Assembly (NCBI RefSeq): GCF_000720325.1 | Contig: NZ_JOJM01000105.1 | Location: 1 to 26,622, forward strand | Direction: 5' to 3' | Source of the DNA: Streptomyces sp. NRRL B-1347 | Lineage (GTDB): Bacteria > Actinomycetota > Actinomycetes > Streptomycetales > Streptomycetaceae | DNA length: 26,622 bases | Shown here: one piece after another, positions 15,448-23,056 of the stretch | How positions within the stretch are numbered: the first letter of the stretch is position 1 | Layout of the letters: the number at the start of each line of letters is the position of its first letter | Program-made: the position numbers and the translations under genes | The notes under the pieces: generated by a model | Told to the model about the DNA's origin: nothing | Database searches by the model: none | What the model saw: only the letters and a program-made list of their open reading frames with translations

Positions 15448-15992
15448 GAGGCGTGCAGCAGAAGAGAGTGGCACTGGTCACGGCGGGACTGGCCGGATGG
15501 CTGGTCCTTACGGCGGCCGGGCAGCTTCCTGACCACCGCTTTGACGCGCTGCTGCAGCGCGGCCGGTGGCGCATACCCGTTCCGAACTGGCGGTTCTTCG
15601 GCCCGAACCCGGGTGTTACCAATACGCATCTGCTCTACCGCGACTTCTGCGCCAACAGGCCCAGTATCTGGCGAGATCTTGAAGTAGGGGAAGACAGGCC
15701 GTGGTACGGACTGGTGTGGAACCCCCGAAACCGGGCCCCGAAGTCAATATTTGACGCCTCGCAGCGCACGATCGTGGCGATATCGAGCCACGATACAGGA
15801 CAGCGCGTCACGGATACATCGGACTATATCTTTCTGTCGCGTTACGTGCAGCGTCATGCCCCACATGAGCCAGGAGCATCGGAAACCCAGTTCCTGCTGG
15901 TGGAATCCAAGGCGCTGGACACCAGCAACGAGCAGATTACACCGGCCTTTGCCTCCGAAAGGCTGCCCTTGCCCGAATTTTCAGAGCGATAG
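15444..15992 (+). CDS. Membrane-anchored SdpA-like protein
   Basis: A 182-aa protein from a GTG overlapping the hydrolase stop, with GGAG upstream. It has one N-terminal membrane segment (VALVTAGLAGWLVLTAAG) and a presumed extracytoplasmic domain. The motif IPVPNWRFFGPNPGVTNTHL is close in spirit to the W-FF-NP signature of SdpA-family proteins from the sporulation delaying protein system, and SIFDASQRTI may match their conserved end. SdpA works with SdpB to mature a secreted peptide toxin. An SdpB/HTTM-like gene lies two genes downstream, so the same type of pair is present here. It could instead correspond to a separated C-terminal domain of CypH-like proteins. The assignment is tentative. 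Confidence 0.6.
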   Translation: MRGVQQKRVALVTAGLAGWLVLTAAGQLPDHRFDALLQRGRWRIPVPNWRFFGPNPGVTNTHLLYRDFCANRPSIWRDLEVGEDRPWYGLVWNPRNRAPKSIFDASQRTIVAISSHDTGQRVTDTSDYIFLSRYVQRHAPHEPGASETQFLLVESKALDTSNEQITPAFASERLPLPEFSER

Positions 15993-16006
15993 TTCTTCGG
16001 CCGGAA

Positions 16007-16042
16007 GCCGTGTAGTCAACTCTCTGGGGTTGACTACACGGC
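16007..16042. promoter_or_regulatory. Perfect hairpin upstream of the precursor gene
   Basis: GCCGTGTAGTCAAC (16007-16020) pairs perfectly with GTTGACTACACGGC (16029-16042) across an 8-base loop. It sits 15 bases after the SdpA-like stop and 47 bases before the precursor start. There is no T-run. It may act as a partial terminator, protect the downstream mRNA end, or serve as a dyad operator. Confidence 0.75.
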
Positions 16043-16088
16043 GTCCAGCCGAACGGCTGGAGCTTTACAGGATGATGAGGAGAAGCTC

Positions 16089-16280
16089 TTGAGTAATGTT
16101 GCCGACTACATCAACAGCAACGACAAGATCACGCAGGGTCTTCAGGTCGCTTTGCGTCCTGAGACGAACGGCCCGGTCATGATCACCCCGATTGCAGCTG
16201 TCGCCGCCGGAGCCGGTGTCGTCGCTACGGCCAGGGTTGGTCAGCACGTTGCTCGCTACGTCGCGCACCGCGATCACTGA
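16089..16280 (+). CDS. Linaridin-like RiPP precursor peptide, 63 aa
   Basis: It starts at a TTG (read as Met) with AGGAG 6 bases upstream, the best ribosome site in the area. The leader is polar (MSNVADYINSNDKITQGLQV). Residues 29-34 read PVMITP, which fits the PxxxTP motif of linaridin precursors (cypemycin has PAMATP at the same place). By analogy the core starts at Ile32: ITPIAAVAAGAGVVATA, then RVGQHVARYVAHRDH, 32 aa in total. Only Thr33 and Thr47 could become dehydrobutyrine. There is no Cys, so no aminovinyl-cysteine ring is expected. N-terminal dimethylation of Ile by the methyltransferase is predicted. Hairpins flank the gene on both sides, typical of highly expressed precursor genes. 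Without the neighbours I would only call it a small hydrophobic peptide. Confidence 0.68.
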   Translation: MSNVADYINSNDKITQGLQVALRPETNGPVMITPIAAVAAGAGVVATARVGQHVARYVAHRDH

Positions 16281-16298
16281 GCTGACTAGGTGACCTAG

Positions 16299-16337
16299 GG
16301 AGGCACGGTGTGCTGCCGATAGGCGCACCGTGCCTCC
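16299..16337 (+). terminator. Hairpin between precursor gene and membrane protein gene
   Basis: GGAGGCACGGTGTGC (16299-16313) pairs with GCGCACCGTGCCTCC (16323-16337), 15 pairs with one G-U, around a 9-base loop. It lies 19 bases after the precursor stop. A leaky terminator here would give more precursor mRNA than mRNA for the enzymes. Confidence 0.75.
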
Positions 16338-16382
16338 GTGGCCAAGGTTGCATAAACCCTGGAAAAAGAGGATACGACTGCA

Positions 16383-17219
16383 GTGTTTCAGAGTGTTAGG
16401 CCCGAGATTGTTTCCCGGCGAATAGCATCCTTGGGGACTTTGGTTTCATCTGTCGAAATCCTTACTCAGGTGAAAAGGTTCAAACGGGATGAACTCCTGG
16501 CTTCGCAGATAGCAGCTGGACACCCCAATTTCGCGCGCCGGTTCCCAAGGCTGGTGCATGCATTGGACTCCAGAGCGGCAGCTGTTGCCACCTACGGGAT
16601 CCAGGCAGCTGCTTCCGCGGCGACTCTGATCTGGCCGCGGAGTCGGGCCGTTCAGATGTGGGGTGGCGCCGTACTCGTGGCGGCCGGCGGCTTTGATCGC
16701 ATACGGAGTCCGTATGGAGCAGATGGAGCCGACCAACTGCAACAGGTCATCAATGTGACTCTCTCAGCCACAGCCACTTTCACCGATGCTCGTGAAAGAC
16801 GCGAAGTCGCGATGCGTGCTCTGGCGCTGGAGACGACCATCTCGTACGTTGCTTCAGGCGTCGTCAAGGCTGTTTCTCCGGTATGGCTTAAAGGTGAAGC
16901 ATTCGCTGGAATTATCGGCACGCAAGCATACGGGGACAAGCGCCTCTTTGCCCTGGTTACCAAGTATCCCTTAGTCGGTCGCATTATTTCGTGGGGAACG
17001 ATCGTCGCAGAGGTTGGATTCCCGCTGGTATTCATTTTGCCGAAGCCGGCGGCTCGCGCCTATCTCGGCTTGATGGCAGCCTTTCATCTTGGGATCGGGC
17101 AGTTCATGGGACTCAACAGGTTCGTTCTCGCCTTCGGTGCGACCCATCCTGCGCTTCTCTATGTCATCGATCAGCGTTCCTTATCCGCGGCGGATCGAAA
17201 GTCTCTCACGATGAATTAG
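16383..17219 (+). CDS. HTTM/SdpB-like multi-pass membrane protein
   Basis: A 278-aa protein from a GTG. Hydrophobic helices include residues around 58-76 (AAVATYGIQAAASAATLIW), 85-100, 145-165 (ALETTISYVASGVVKAVSPV), 195-225 (VGRIISWGTIVAEVGFPLVF) and 230-250 (AYLGLMAAFHLGIGQFMGLN). The order SYVASGVVK, W-KGEAF, E-GFPL, then FHLGIGQFMGL-F, fits HTTM proteins, the family that includes SdpB and vitamin-K-dependent-carboxylase-like membrane domains. In SDP systems SdpB matures the toxin. Linaridin clusters need a membrane protein of LinL type, and this gene is the candidate here. It has TTA codons at 16971 and 17181. GC content is low for Streptomyces. Confidence 0.68.
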   Translation: MFQSVRPEIVSRRIASLGTLVSSVEILTQVKRFKRDELLASQIAAGHPNFARRFPRLVHALDSRAAAVATYGIQAAASAATLIWPRSRAVQMWGGAVLVAAGGFDRIRSPYGADGADQLQQVINVTLSATATFTDARERREVAMRALALETTISYVASGVVKAVSPVWLKGEAFAGIIGTQAYGDKRLFALVTKYPLVGRIISWGTIVAEVGFPLVFILPKPAARAYLGLMAAFHLGIGQFMGLNRFVLAFGATHPALLYVIDQRSLSAADRKSLTMN

Positions 17220-17340
17220 GTCACATTTCTGGGAATGCCCAAGGATTACTGCTGGTGCACATGACCAGGTCTCATGTAAACCTGCCAGGCCGAGATCGTG
17301 ATACGCCCTATGTGATGATACTTAAGCGGGAGGGATTCTG

Positions 17341-18105
17341 GTGGCAAGCGTGGTGCGGGACATCGGCTACGGGCGAGAGTTTCAAGGATGGTATGATCGG
17401 CTCTTCCCTGATGACACCCTGACTGCACTGACAGTCGAAACTCTGGTTTCCCTGCTACCTGGGGCCGGTGGAGGGGCATTAGAATTAGGGGCAGGTACTG
17501 GCCGTGTTGCCATCCCCCTGTCCCGGTTCACTCCAGTAGTCGCTGTCGACTCCTCAAAGGAAATGATCCAGGCTCTTGACGTTTCGATCTCAAAGCATGG
17601 GGCGAATGTGCAGAGCATGTGGGCAGACATGCGCGACTACGCGGATGACGAGCAGTACGCAATCGTGTACTGCATTTGCGGATCTCTATCTCTACTGCTT
17701 GAAGTCGAGGAGCAGCAGGAAGCGATGAATCGTGCGGCGGCCCGGCTCGCGCCCGGTGGGCTGCTCGTGGTCGAGACCTACAATAGACCGGCAATTCTCG
17801 CGATGCATGGCGATTTGCCGCGCACCACATACTTCACGAAGTACCCGGAGCCCGGTACCGGAGTTCAGACCCACTCAACGCTTGTTCCCGGAAGCGACCT
17901 TTGGGAGTGCGCGCACATCTGGTTCGACAAGGACGGCACTTCACGTGTCGGGCACGAGATATCACGCCTTATCTCTCCTGAAGATGTCGACGCCTACGCG
18001 GCGAACTGCGGGCTTTCCGTCGTGGCGCACTGGGCGGACTGGAATCAGACGCCGTACCACGAGCAGTCGGGCACCTACGTCTGCGTCTATCAGCGTGCCG
18101 CATGA
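17341..18105 (+). CDS. SAM-dependent methyltransferase of the cluster
   Basis: A 254-aa class I methyltransferase starting at a GTG behind GGGAGGG. Motif I is ALELGAGTGRVAIPL (about residues 47-61), followed by the acidic end of strand two in VVAVDSSKEMI, then MWADMRDYADDEQYAIVYC and LAPGGLLVVETYN. Linaridins carry an N,N-dimethylated N-terminus made by CypM-type enzymes, so that is the likely job here, with Ile32 of the precursor as substrate. Two TTA codons lie three bases apart at 17479 and 17485 inside motif I. The stop overlaps the ABC transporter start as ATGA. Confidence 0.85.
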   Translation: MASVVRDIGYGREFQGWYDRLFPDDTLTALTVETLVSLLPGAGGGALELGAGTGRVAIPLSRFTPVVAVDSSKEMIQALDVSISKHGANVQSMWADMRDYADDEQYAIVYCICGSLSLLLEVEEQQEAMNRAAARLAPGGLLVVETYNRPAILAMHGDLPRTTYFTKYPEPGTGVQTHSTLVPGSDLWECAHIWFDKDGTSRVGHEISRLISPEDVDAYAANCGLSVVAHWADWNQTPYHEQSGTYVCVYQRAA

Positions 18106-19820
18106 AACTCAGTGACATGACCCGGGACAACTGGGCGCTGCTCAGTTTCGGGATGGTGCTCGGCCTGGCAGGAACGGCTTCCACCCTTGTCCAGCCGCTC
18201 TTCATAGGCGACCTGATCGAGGCGGTCGGGGCCGACGATCCCGTGGTGTGGCCGATCGTGTTCCTCGCCGCTCTGTTCACGATCGACGCGTTGCTCGCCG
18301 TCGGACACTTCTACCTCATTGGCCGTGCTGGGGAGAACATTGTCTTCAGCATGCGCACGACACTCATCGGCCGCCTCCTGCACGCTGAGGTCGGAGCGTT
18401 CAACAGGCTAGAGCACGGCGATATTTTCACCCGCACAGTGGCTGACACATCCGTTGCACGCATCGCTATGTCCACCTCCGTCGCCGAGATGATCACAGCC
18501 GGTTTCACCACGGCCGGCTGTGTCGCGGTCATGGCTTGGATCGACTGGAGGCTGCTGCTGGCCGCCGTGGGGTGTCTCGGGATCGCCTCCGTGATCGCGT
18601 TGCGCCTGGCTCGGGCCGTCCGCAGCGCAGCAGTGACCAACCGGCAAGACACCAGCGCCCTCGGCTCCGGGCTGCTGCGCGCGCTCAGCGCCCTGACCAC
18701 CGTCAAGGCCTCCCGCGCCGAGGCGCGCGAAGCCGACCGCCTTTGCGAACTCGCCGATGCCACACGCATCAGCGGCCTCCGCGTCACCCGTCTGTCATCG
18801 ATGCTGACACCCGCGATGAACGTGGGCACCCAGGTATCCCTCGCTGTAGTCATCACCTGGGGCATGGCGCGCGTCGCCACCGGGACGCTGCCCATCGAGG
18901 ACCTCACCGCGTTCATCATGTACCTCTTCTACCTGGTGTCCCCGATGGTGACGCTGTTCATGGCGCTGGGAGAGTTCCAGCAGGGCCGGGCCGCCATCGA
19001 CCGGGTCAAAGAGCTGGCCGCCATCCAGCAGGAGCCCACTGCAAGCACCGGTGGCACCGCCCGCATCACCGGAGCTCCAGCCATCGAATTCGATGAAGTC
19101 ACCTTCACCTACCCTGACTCCGCCGTTCCGGCAATCAGCCAGATGTCCTTCAGCCTGCCCACCACGGGCGTCACGGCGATTGTCGGCCCGTCCGGTGCGG
19201 GCAAGACCACCTTGTTCCAGCTCATCGAACGCTTCCACCATCCCGGCCAGGGCACGATCCGCATCGCCGGCACCGACACTGACGCCATGGGCCTGCCCGA
19301 ACTTCGCTCTTACATCGGCCTGGTAGAACAGGACACTCCACTGATGCGGGGGACAGTCTGGGAAAACCTCACCTACGCCTGCCCCGACCCATCCCCCGAT
19401 GACGTCACCGAGGCACTCAAGGCAGCGCACCTCACCGAGGTCATCGACAAGCTGCCGCACGGCCTGGACAGCGACCTCGGCGAAGGCGGTGCCGGATTGT
19501 CCGGGGGCCAGCGGCAGCGCCTGGCCATTGCCCGCGCTCTGCTCGCCCGCCCCGCCGTTCTGCTGCTCGACGAGGCCACCTCACACCTCGACTCCGACTC
19601 CGAGGCAGCCTTGCGCGAGGCCCTCACCGTCCTCGGAACCCGCTGCCAAGTCCTTACCATCGCTCATCGCATCTCCACCGCCCTCGGCGCCAGCCACATC
19701 CTGGTCGTCGAGGACGGACGACTGCGCGCCAGGGGCACCCACGCCGAGTTGATGGAAAGCGACGCCACCTACCAGCGGCTGGTCACACAACAACTCACCC
19801 CCGCCGGAGCCGGAACATGA
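18102..19820 (+). CDS. ABC exporter, fused membrane and ATPase domains
   Basis: A 572-aa half-transporter. The first 300 residues hold the membrane domain (for example ALLSFGMVLGLAGTASTLVQ and VVWPIVFLAALFTIDALLAV). The ATPase domain shows Walker A GPSGAGKTT at 362-370, a Q-loop LVEQDTPLMRGTVWENL, signature LSGGQRQRLAIARAL, Walker B VLLLDEATSHLD and the H-loop IAHR. There is no C39 peptidase domain, so the leader must be cut by another enzyme. It most likely exports the finished peptide and may give self-resistance. It is coupled to both neighbours by ATGA overlaps. GC content rises sharply at this gene compared with the preceding ones. Confidence 0.93.
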   Translation: MKLSDMTRDNWALLSFGMVLGLAGTASTLVQPLFIGDLIEAVGADDPVVWPIVFLAALFTIDALLAVGHFYLIGRAGENIVFSMRTTLIGRLLHAEVGAFNRLEHGDIFTRTVADTSVARIAMSTSVAEMITAGFTTAGCVAVMAWIDWRLLLAAVGCLGIASVIALRLARAVRSAAVTNRQDTSALGSGLLRALSALTTVKASRAEAREADRLCELADATRISGLRVTRLSSMLTPAMNVGTQVSLAVVITWGMARVATGTLPIEDLTAFIMYLFYLVSPMVTLFMALGEFQQGRAAIDRVKELAAIQQEPTASTGGTARITGAPAIEFDEVTFTYPDSAVPAISQMSFSLPTTGVTAIVGPSGAGKTTLFQLIERFHHPGQGTIRIAGTDTDAMGLPELRSYIGLVEQDTPLMRGTVWENLTYACPDPSPDDVTEALKAAHLTEVIDKLPHGLDSDLGEGGAGLSGGQRQRLAIARALLARPAVLLLDEATSHLDSDSEAALREALTVLGTRCQVLTIAHRISTALGASHILVVEDGRLRARGTHAELMESDATYQRLVTQQLTPAGAGT

Positions 19821-21280
19821 CCGATGCCGCGATCGTCGGCACCGGCCCCAACGGGCTGGCTGCCGCGGTGACCCTCGCCCGGGCCGGCCTGGAGGTGTCC
19901 CTCTTCGAATCCGCCGACACCATCGGCGGAGGCCTGCGCACCACAACACTGTTCGACAAGGACATCGCGCACGACATCTGCGCCGCCGTCCACCCGATGG
20001 CTGCCGCATCGACCTTCTTCCGGCAGTTCGACCTGCCCGCGCGGGGAGTTCGTCTCCTGCAGCCGGGCATGCCGTACGCCCATCCGCTGCCCGACGGTTC
20101 GGCGACCGCGGTCTGGCGCAGCATCGACCGCACTGCGGACCACCTCGGCATGGACGGGCCCCGGTGGGCCCGTCTCATGGCTCCGCTGGTCCACCGCACC
20201 ACCGAGGTCGTCGACCTGCTCCTGTCTTCCCAGCGTGCCCTGCCGCGCAGCCCGGCCGCCCCCTTGTTGCTGGCGCCGCGAGTGCTGGCCCACTCCACGA
20301 GGTGCACTCCCTTCGCCACCGAGCGAGCACAGGCCCTGCTGACCGGGGTCGCCGCACACGCCGTAGGCAAGCTGCCCTCGATACCCTCAGCCGCTGTCGC
20401 CCTGCTGCTCGGCCATCTCGCGCACAGCAGCGGCTGGCCCCTGCCCGAGGGAGGTAGCGCCCGTATCGCTGACGCCATGGCCGCCGATATCACCGCACAC
20501 GGCGGGGTCATCCACACCGGACACCACATCAAAGACCTGGCGGAGCTCAGCGGCATTCCCCTCGTCATGCTGGATGTCGGCCCCCGGGCCCTGTTACGCA
20601 TGGCCGGGCCGCGGCATCCGTTGCCTCCCCGCTACCGCAACGCCTTGATGTCCTATGCGTATGGTCCAGGAGCTGCCAAGGCCGACTTCCTCGTCAACGC
20701 TCCGATTCCCTGGACCAACCCCCTCATCGGCAAGGCTGGCACCGTCCACCTGGGCGGGACACGCTCAGACATCCTCCGCCAGGAGGCTGCCACCGCGTCC
20801 GGACGCCCAGGGGATGCGCCCTTTGTCCTGGTCGTCGACCCGGCGGTCACCGATCCGTCCCGAACCTCAGGCGGCAAGCGCCCCATCTGGGCCTACGCCC
20901 ATGTCCCTCATGGCGATACACGCGACCCCGTCAACCTGATTCGGGAGCGCATTGAAGAGTATGCGCCGGGCTTCACCGACACGGTTGTCTCCAGCCGGGG
21001 CCTCTCAGCCACCCAGTACGAGGAGTACAACCCGAGTTACGTCGGAGGCGACATCTCCGCCGGAGCATTGACGCTACGTCAGTCGCTGGCCCGGCCCACC
21101 CTTCGCTGGGATCCCTACACCACACCGCTGCCCGGCGTGTACCTGTGCTCGGCATCCACCCCGCCCGGCCCCTCTGTCCACGGCATGTGCGGATATCTCG
21201 CCGCGCTCTCCGCACTCCGCCGCCACCACGCTGTACGAACTCCACCCGTCCTGTCCCCGAAAGAGAAGGAGACCACCTGA
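19817..21280 (+). CDS. FAD-dependent oxidoreductase, phytoene-desaturase-like
   Basis: A 487-aa flavoprotein. The N-terminus AAIVGTGPNGLAAAVTLARA has the GxGxxG dinucleotide loop, followed by VSLFESADTIGGGLRT, typical of CrtI-like desaturases and related amine-oxidase-fold enzymes. The C-terminal FAD-binding part is YLCSASTPPGPSVHGMCGYL. CrtI-like enzymes oxidise C-C bonds, while relatives act on peptides or amines. In this cluster it probably tailors the RiPP. I recall oxidoreductases of this kind in some non-cypemycin linaridin clusters. Its start overlaps the transporter stop (ATGA). It carries one TTA codon at 20594. Confidence 0.85.
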   Translation: MTDAAIVGTGPNGLAAAVTLARAGLEVSLFESADTIGGGLRTTTLFDKDIAHDICAAVHPMAAASTFFRQFDLPARGVRLLQPGMPYAHPLPDGSATAVWRSIDRTADHLGMDGPRWARLMAPLVHRTTEVVDLLLSSQRALPRSPAAPLLLAPRVLAHSTRCTPFATERAQALLTGVAAHAVGKLPSIPSAAVALLLGHLAHSSGWPLPEGGSARIADAMAADITAHGGVIHTGHHIKDLAELSGIPLVMLDVGPRALLRMAGPRHPLPPRYRNALMSYAYGPGAAKADFLVNAPIPWTNPLIGKAGTVHLGGTRSDILRQEAATASGRPGDAPFVLVVDPAVTDPSRTSGGKRPIWAYAHVPHGDTRDPVNLIRERIEEYAPGFTDTVVSSRGLSATQYEEYNPSYVGGDISAGALTLRQSLARPTLRWDPYTTPLPGVYLCSASTPPGPSVHGMCGYLAALSALRRHHAVRTPPVLSPKEKETT

Positions 21281-21720
21281 TGCATGTACGCCACTGGGCC
21301 ACTACCGCCCTCGCAGTCACTGGCCTCGTAGTGACACTCACAACCCCGGCCACGGCAGACGACGCCACAGCACGCCGCACAGTCAAGTGGTCGGCCACAC
21401 ATCAGACCTCGGCTGCAAGCGGTGAACGGTGGATCGAATCCGGGAGCACGCCGAGCAGTCCAGAGCTCGTTCTCAGCGGCACTCTGTCCAACACTGGTAG
21501 CGCCTGCTACTCATTGTGGACGAGGTTCAGGTTCGACCGCACCCCGGGGCCAGTCCGGAAACACGCTGAGATATGCGGACGCAGTAGGGTCGAAGTCAAG
21601 ATGAATCAGGCATATCAGTTCATCACCAGCGGCTATGTCGCAGTCTGCGAGGGCACAGAGAACCCCGACAACTGCGGCCCGTGGGAGAACATCACCTCGT
21701 GGCCGGTCAACCACAGCTGA
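21280..21720 (+). CDS. Secreted four-cysteine protein at the end of the cluster
   Basis: A 146-aa protein whose ATG shares its A with the TGA of the oxidoreductase gene. AGGAG lies 8 bases upstream. A signal peptide is evident (WATTALAVTGLVVTLTTPAT, cut after ATA). The mature part is about 119 aa with four cysteines (ACYS, EICG, AVCE, DNCG) and looks like a small beta-rich disulfide-bonded domain, with many Ser, Thr and aromatic residues. Tight coupling suggests it belongs to the operon. Extracellular immunity, a carrier or a partner of the peptide are possible roles. I do not recognise a family. Confidence 0.75.
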   Translation: MHVRHWATTALAVTGLVVTLTTPATADDATARRTVKWSATHQTSAASGERWIESGSTPSSPELVLSGTLSNTGSACYSLWTRFRFDRTPGPVRKHAEICGRSRVEVKMNQAYQFITSGYVAVCEGTENPDNCGPWENITSWPVNHS

Positions 21721-22221
21721 GCGGGCGTCCATCCCCTGCCTCCGGCCCTCTCGACCTCTGCTGTAGAACAGTGTGGTGCGGACGCGGCGCCCGGGTGAAC
21801 ACGGCCCAAGGCGATGACGATGGCCCTTCTGCGGTGAGCATTCCGCAGACGGTGCGTCCGGCATCCTTTGCGCCCGTCTTCTCCTGGGCGCCTGGGGAAT
21901 TGCGCTGAGGATGAGCTCTCCTCACCATGGCGGTCGACGCCACATGGGCCGCGCGGACGCCGAGCGGCTCTGGGTCCCCGGGCTGGTGCGCCGTGCTCCG
22001 CGGTTGGTGAGCAGCGCCTGCGGCTCGCTGATGATGTACGGGCGTCGGTAGGGGTCCAAGATGCCCGAGACGACCGCCCTCAGAGAGCAGTCGGCCGTCG
22101 ACGGCCTGGAGCTGTCCGGGACCGACCTCGCGCGGGTCGCGCTCCACCAGGCCCGCGCGAGGCGGCCGGGGAGCGCGGACAGAGCAAAGCTCGTGCCCCG
22201 CACCGCCGCTGGACCCGGGGC
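21721..22221. other. Stretch without a recognised gene after the cluster
   Basis: About 500 bp. No terminator as strong as those around the precursor is visible after the operon. A short hairpin (TCTGCGG...CCGCAGA) lies near 21828-21849. The segment 21926-21983 resembles 22879-22934. The open frames show no known motif. Confidence 0.4.
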
Positions 22222-22506
22222 ATGCAGGGCGACGGCCGGAAGGCCTCTGGGTTCGGCCGCCGCCGTGCAATCGGTGAGGTCATCAACGAACCCGGCGGAT
22301 ACTTCGGCCGGAACCTTGACGCTCTGGACGACTGCCTGTGCGGCGGGTGGGGAGCCACTGCTCCATTCACCTTGCACTGGGATTCCTCGGCCGAGGCTCG
22401 GGAACGGTTGGTAGAGCGCGTGCCCGCCGGTGACCGCGAGCTTGTGCTGTTCGACCTCCTCCTGGAGATCTTCGAGGAACGGGGCGTGAACGTCATCCTT
22501 CGGTGA
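22222..22506 (+). CDS. Barstar-family ribonuclease inhibitor
   Basis: About 94 aa from an ATG at 22222 (MQGDGRKASGFGRRRAIGEV). The family core is unmistakable: INEPGGYFGRNLDALDDCLC, then GGWGATAPFTLHW. It is followed by a helix with acidic residues and the final strand ERGVNVILR. Barstar binds and blocks secreted ribonucleases such as barnase. In polymorphic toxin loci orphan barstars serve as immunity proteins. The first strand is shorter than usual, so the 5' end may be worn; GRKASGF could be the remains of the usual DGR-V-tDvdgF start. No ribonuclease gene is visible nearby. Confidence 0.7.
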   Translation: MQGDGRKASGFGRRRAIGEVINEPGGYFGRNLDALDDCLCGGWGATAPFTLHWDSSAEARERLVERVPAGDRELVLFDLLLEIFEERGVNVILR

Positions 22507-22763
22507 CGGCTGGTCGCTTCCGGGCATTGGGCTGGGAAAGGTCATTCGGACTCCTGGAGACGGCGGCGTGCGGGGACGCCGAGGTGAACGGCCGGTCGCT
22601 GGGCTCGGCGTTGGCTCTCGTCGCGCTTCGCGCGGAGGAAATTGAGGGTGAGGTCGATGCCCTCGATCTCACCCGGGCTTCACCTGAAGCTCGCGACGTC
22701 TCTGTGGCGATCGCCCTCCAGGGCGGCCGAAGCTCGCAATCAGTAGGTGCCGGAGGCTTCCCG
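22503..22763 (+). CDS. Possible truncated gene coupled to the barstar gene
   Basis: A GTG start overlaps the barstar stop (GTGA). The frame reads MTAGRFRALGWERSFGLLET, then NGRSLGSALALVALRAEEIE, helical and plausible for about 80 codons. After about 22760 it turns into Arg-rich sequence typical of non-coding high-GC DNA, though it stays open to 23183. I do not recognise the product. It could be the 5' part of a gene whose 3' part was lost. Confidence 0.3.
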
Positions 22764-23056
22764 CGCGGCCGCGCTGCGCTGCGCCCGGCACGGAGGCACT
22801 GCCGGAGGTGGCCGGGGCGTGGAGGACCTCGAGGGCGACGTCGGCAGCGGCTGATGGTGGACGACACATCGCCGGTGACCGTGGTGGTCGACGCCATGGG
22901 CCGCGCCGCCGCGGAGCGGCTCTGCGGCCCCGGATGCGCTTTGCTGGGGTCATGGAGCCCTTCCCGGTTCCCGGGGGTCCGCTCCCTCGCCAGTCTGTGG
23001 CGCAGCGTCGAGGCGAGCGGGCCCTGTCATCAATGCTGGTGGGCCCCGGACATGCC

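Noticed and set aside
16071..16091. ATG codons just upstream of the TTG as the start of the precursor.
   Set aside because: They give only a few codons before TGA; they lie inside the ribosome binding site of the TTG-started frame.
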